Shown here: piece by piece, positions 60,391 to 64,000 of the stretch
Layout of the letters: every line of letters starts with the position of its first letter
Numbering within the stretch: the first letter of the stretch is position 1
Assembly (NCBI GenBank): GCA_030704615.1
Contig: CM060732.1
Coordinates: 51,627,053 to 51,691,052 of the forward strand
DNA: 64,000 nucleotides
Reading direction: 5' to 3'
From: Takakia lepidozioides
Lineage: Eukaryota; Streptophyta; Takakiopsida; Takakiales; Takakiaceae
The notes under the pieces: model-generated
Database searches by the model: none
The model's input: the letters and a program-made list of their open reading frames with translations, nothing else
Told to the model about the DNA's origin: nothing
Translations under genes and position numbers: made by a program

Positions 60391-61611
60391 AGATCTCAAA
60401 CTCGCAAGTGATGCGTTTAGCTACTTACATAGTAGGTCAGGTTGAATCCATGAAGTGACAGCAACTCAGACATAGACATGGAACTTTAAAGGATGACATG
60501 ATTGGTATCACGGCTTACCTATAAGCCTAGTAGAGGCTTGATATAGTTTGCTCATCTTGATTCATTTTGTATCTGATCTACCATCGTTCAATGACTACAT
60601 GCTAATCCTGACCTTGCTAAGGATGATTATATACGAGATACAGATCTACATACTACCAATAAATCATATTGTCGTTCTGTGCTGCAAAGAAGTTTGAAGG
60701 ATGGCACTCTCAACTATTTACCTCTGCAGGTACCACAACAAATCTGAAGTCTAAAAAGTCACGGTGACCTTTTGCATCTCGTTGAATTGACCAGAACCAA
60801 ACGAAACAAAGCACTGCTTGGTATTGTATTTGTGTCCAACTGCCTATTGTATTTTGAGATTTCGGCGGTTTCCTTCATTTTTTTTATATACTTTCGGCAT
60901 GGGTGACGTGGAATTCTTTATCACTTCGACATTGAGGTCACTACTTTTCTGAGTATTTCAGATAAACAAAATTTGAATTAATAAACACCGGACATCGAAG
61001 GACTCTATAGTATTTGCAAATTTGTCATTCTACAATACTTAATAATGATACCAGAGTTCAAAAACAAAGCACCCCTCCATAACCTACCATGCCTGGTATA
61101 TTAAAATGCTGATACCTACACAACACTGGTCGGACTCTTCCCTTTGCCAGGCCGTCCTTCGAGCCTTGTGCTCGGCGCCTTATGATGGTGAGGTGACTAT
61201 GAAAGAGGTTTCCGCAGGTTATTTTCTGCTCTCACTATAATCAAGGGCCTGATTTGTGATCGGTCGCCCCCGGGTATCCCTTTGAAAAAAAAACAAAGTT
61301 CAGTTTCTCAACACTTTTCAAACGATTACTACAGGCACCCAGGCTGGTAGTGCACGTTTGTTACAAGAGATGCCAAAGGCATGCCTAGCTATGCATGCAT
61401 GTATGGAGCGCTTCCTTCAAGCAAAACACGAGGGAAATCACTGCAGCTACGGATTACCTGCACACTGTGCATGTCAAGACAGTGGGAGAGCGATAGCGAG
61501 CGGGGTGCAGGGCAGGCAGGCTTTGCAAGTCGGGTCCGAAACCTGCTACTCCCTGTGACTCAAGGCCGTTACAGTGTTAGGCTGTGACTTCAAGTGGTCC
61601 AAGAGAGAGCG
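60391..61611. other. Intergenic with dispersed-repeat end
   Basis: At 61160-61205 GAGCCTTGTGCTCGGCG matches the tail of the SINE at 5085-5220. At 61213-61293 the inverted counterpart of the left end of the 10030 MITE-like element is found. No coding sequence is recognised before 61612. Confidence 0.45.
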
Positions 61612-63985
61612 ATGATGGAAGAGACAGAGATATTCGGAGAAAGAGCGATAATGATGAGTAAAGAGACACAGCGGAAGCCGAAAGTGCAAAGACCACCTCC
61701 AGGACATTTCAGCCACTTGAATTTGAAGTGGTCCAAGAGTACTCGGACAGGACATGGGTTCTTTGTGCCTGTAGATGTCGCTCACATTCCCTCGGATAGG
61801 GTCCAAGACTTCATAGATGGTGAGGAAAAACTTGTTGATGCGGGTACTCGATTCACCATCAACTGCAAGAGGAAGAACAAGCCTGGTTCACTAATGGAAC
61901 CCAAAGCTGCCAGCTACTCGGTCTTCACTAAGTAAGTTCCCATCTCTTCGTCTTTTTCTACCGTCTATCAGTGACATGGCACGGCACGCCAGTGATCTTG
62001 TGTGAATTGAGCTTTGGAGGTATCTCTGTCCGTTTTCCTGGTCCTAACTATTCTGCCATTGTCTTCTTGGAATTTCTTGTTGTTCCACTGATTGTGGAAC
62101 CCGAGAGAGTGAGAGAAACTCATAAAATGAAGTGGCACATCTAAAGTATTAGTGCTTGTGATAAAAACCTTAGTTGGCCCTTTGATTTAACTCTCATAGC
62201 TTGTGTGTTGTGCAGACAAAATATACTTCTAGGGCTTATACCAAAAATATTGTTCATTGAAGTTTGCTCCAGTCTGTGGCAAGTCTTTGCGCCTCATTTG
62301 CCGGGTCTTGTGTTGTCATTTTCTTGTTGGAATTGTCCCGCTGAATGGGGAATTCAAAAGAGTGAAAGTCTTGGTGACCCTTCCCAGAGATTGCTGTTGA
62401 AAGTTCATAGATTGGCCTTCGAATTAACTCCACTCTGTCTAGGTTATGTGCTGTTCTGACAAAAATCTAGTTGTAGGGCTTATGTGCAAATGTTTTTTTG
62501 AAGTAAATATCCTTTGAAGTCTTGGAGGTCTGTTCCCTTGTTTTCCTGGTGTTAGTGGCCAATTTGTCATTCTTCGGTTGGAACTGTTCAACTGATTGTG
62601 GAATTAAAAAATGATAGACTGAAAAAATGAATGTGGATCAACTAAGAGATTGGTGCTGTTGAAGGACAAATTATCACGAACACTGCAGTTCATGTGAATC
62701 ACATGTTACTTATGCCTAACTAGTGTATTCTGCTGACATATGTCTACTTGTAGGGCATTCAGGCATTGCGAAAGGCAGAACAGGAAGTTTAATGATTCAC
62801 ATAACCAATTGTTGGCTTGCAAAACAGACTTCCATTTCCTGTGGTCTCACAACTTGAATTGTCTTTTCTCCAGGTATGTGTGCACATATGGGCCCGAAGA
62901 TTATCGAGTGGGCTCACCTACACCTCGACCCCCACAGCGGCCCTTGGAGGCTGGAAAGAAGGCCAGACGCAAACGTGTGGAAATGGGCGAGAGTGTCAAG
63001 CGGGGCTGTCTCTGTAGCTTTGCATTCAAACAGCTGTATGTGTTTCCGCAGGTTACAGAAGTCATCTACTATCATAACCACACCGATGGTCGTGGCCTTC
63101 CTTGTCATGGTACCATACTCATCCTCCCCATCTCTGTTTATGCTGTTGAATGGCAATGAGAGGCCTAATAGTAGATTGGTAATTGCAATTCTTGAACATC
63201 TCTTTTTTGCGGTCGAAACAATTTGTGCCTCTGTTTTCTTTTCATTGTTGACTTGTTTTTGGGTGTAGTTATAATAAAGGTCATGCCGTTGACCAAATGA
63301 GGCCCATCCTCCAACGTGAATCTTAAAAAGCTGCAGGCCTTGCAATTACTCAGATGTAGTTGTAATAGGAATTTGACCTTCTGTTACTTTCGATCATTCC
63401 AGTAAAAGTCTAGTGCTGATAGTGTCAGTGCATGATTGGCTGTCGGGTTTGCGGTTTGTGCTGCTGCAGATTTTCCCAAAGTGTGGCAGCTGAAACCAGA
63501 GCAGGTCCAGGTTTTCAAGGTATCTCTCCAACAGCCTTGTCAGCACTGGAGTTGTGACCAGTAGCCCAGCGTGTCAGTTGTAAGCCAGCATGTCAGGTCT
63601 TAAGTGGATTAGTGCTGTTGAAAACAAAGTCAATTAAGAATCTGATGAGAAATGTTGAATTTAACTGGTGTATTCAAGTTCAACTTGCCCCTACTGGTGT
63701 TAATTTTCTAACTCAACTCTCTGTATGTATCAGTGTTTGACAAATCTGAGGGAAAATGTTGCGTATATTCACAAAATGGTGGCCAGAAGCATATTATCCA
63801 ATGATCTTCTCTTCCGTCTTGGTATGCTTGTAACCCCACATTGTATGGTGTATCCTTCCTCCATTTCCATTCAAGGCTATCACAGCCGCAAGTGGCCTGT
63901 ACCCCCTCAGAGGGATTGTCAGCCATTTTGCAGTGGTGACTCGGATACATGATGCCGGCACCATATGGTCCATGTATGAACATAG
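61612..63985 (+). CDS. FAR1/WRKY-GCM1-like zinc-finger protein, partial at right edge
   Basis: Five exons join in phase with GT-AG ends: 61612-61931, 62874-63109, 63470-63519, 63734-63821, 63934-63985. About 248 residues are visible, and the next intron runs off the window. The start ATG follows an in-frame TGA at 61585. Exon 1 reads GHGFFVPVDVAHIPSDRVQD then FIDGEEKL. Exon 2 has YVCTYGPEDYR, a basic ARRKRVEMGESVK, RGCLCSFAFKQLYVFPQVTE then VIYYHNHTDGRGLPCHG, i.e. C...GC-x-C...HNH, the spacing style of FAR1/WRKY-GCM1 zinc fingers seen in MULE transposases and genes domesticated from them. Exons 3-5 read DFPKVWQLKPEQVQVF, NLRENVAYIHKMVARSILS, VVTRIHDAGTIWSMYEHR. Function not known; it may be a transposase-derived gene or a still-intact MULE protein. 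Confidence 0.6.
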
Positions 63986-64000
63986 GTGATTGATTAGCTA

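Overview
The window is nuclear DNA of a land plant. Protein-coding genes are split by many short GT-AG introns, the gene set is plant-type (plant PUR-alpha, a USP-kinase fusion, cytosolic fructose-bisphosphate aldolase, GABA transaminase, RPB5), and the gaps hold plant-type transposon remnants (Ty3/gypsy, CACTA, LINE ends, tRNA-like SINEs). Moderate GC and compact introns fit a bryophyte or another non-flowering plant, but the species cannot be fixed from the sequence. No bacterial features or CRISPR arrays were seen.

Layout: (1) 1-6200, transposon debris: a LINE 3' end, a gypsy RNase H/integrase remnant with a possible LTR, and a SINE. (2) 6394-8775 (+), PUR-alpha copy A, 5 coding exons. (3) 9500-11000, a MITE-like element and SINEs. 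(4) 11579-18190 (+), a complete 18-exon GABA transaminase gene. (5) 18720-24000, a C-rich GATCCCC repeat array, then decayed MULE-like and CACTA (DUF4216) genes. (6) 24000-34500, about 10 kb without a recognisable gene. (7) 34590-40770 (+), an 11-exon receptor-like cytoplasmic kinase with an N-terminal universal-stress-protein domain. (8) 41690-44240, a LINE end and a partial tandem duplication carrying a piece of the neighbouring aldolase. (9) 44060-45537 (-), cytosolic aldolase. (10) 47490-50799 (-), PUR-alpha copy B. (11) 52607-54508 (+), RPB5. (12) 54500-61600, repeats and a decayed pogo-like transposase. (13) 61612-63985 (+), the 5' part of a gene with a FAR1/WRKY-GCM1-like zinc-finger pattern that runs off the right edge.

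The most notable structure is the pair of PUR-alpha paralogs in opposite orientation about 38 kb apart. Homology covers the 5' UTR, all five exons and about 700 bp of 3' UTR and downstream DNA, so this is an inverted segmental duplication and not retroposition. The copies have since diverged in splicing: copy A appears to use a shifted exon-4 acceptor, and copy B has a GC-AG intron. All exon joins given here were worked out by hand from homology, splice consensus and matching codon phase; none was checked against transcripts. The genes do not form one pathway. They cover carbon and nitrogen metabolism (aldolase, GABA transaminase), transcription (RPB5, PUR-alpha) and signalling (the kinase).
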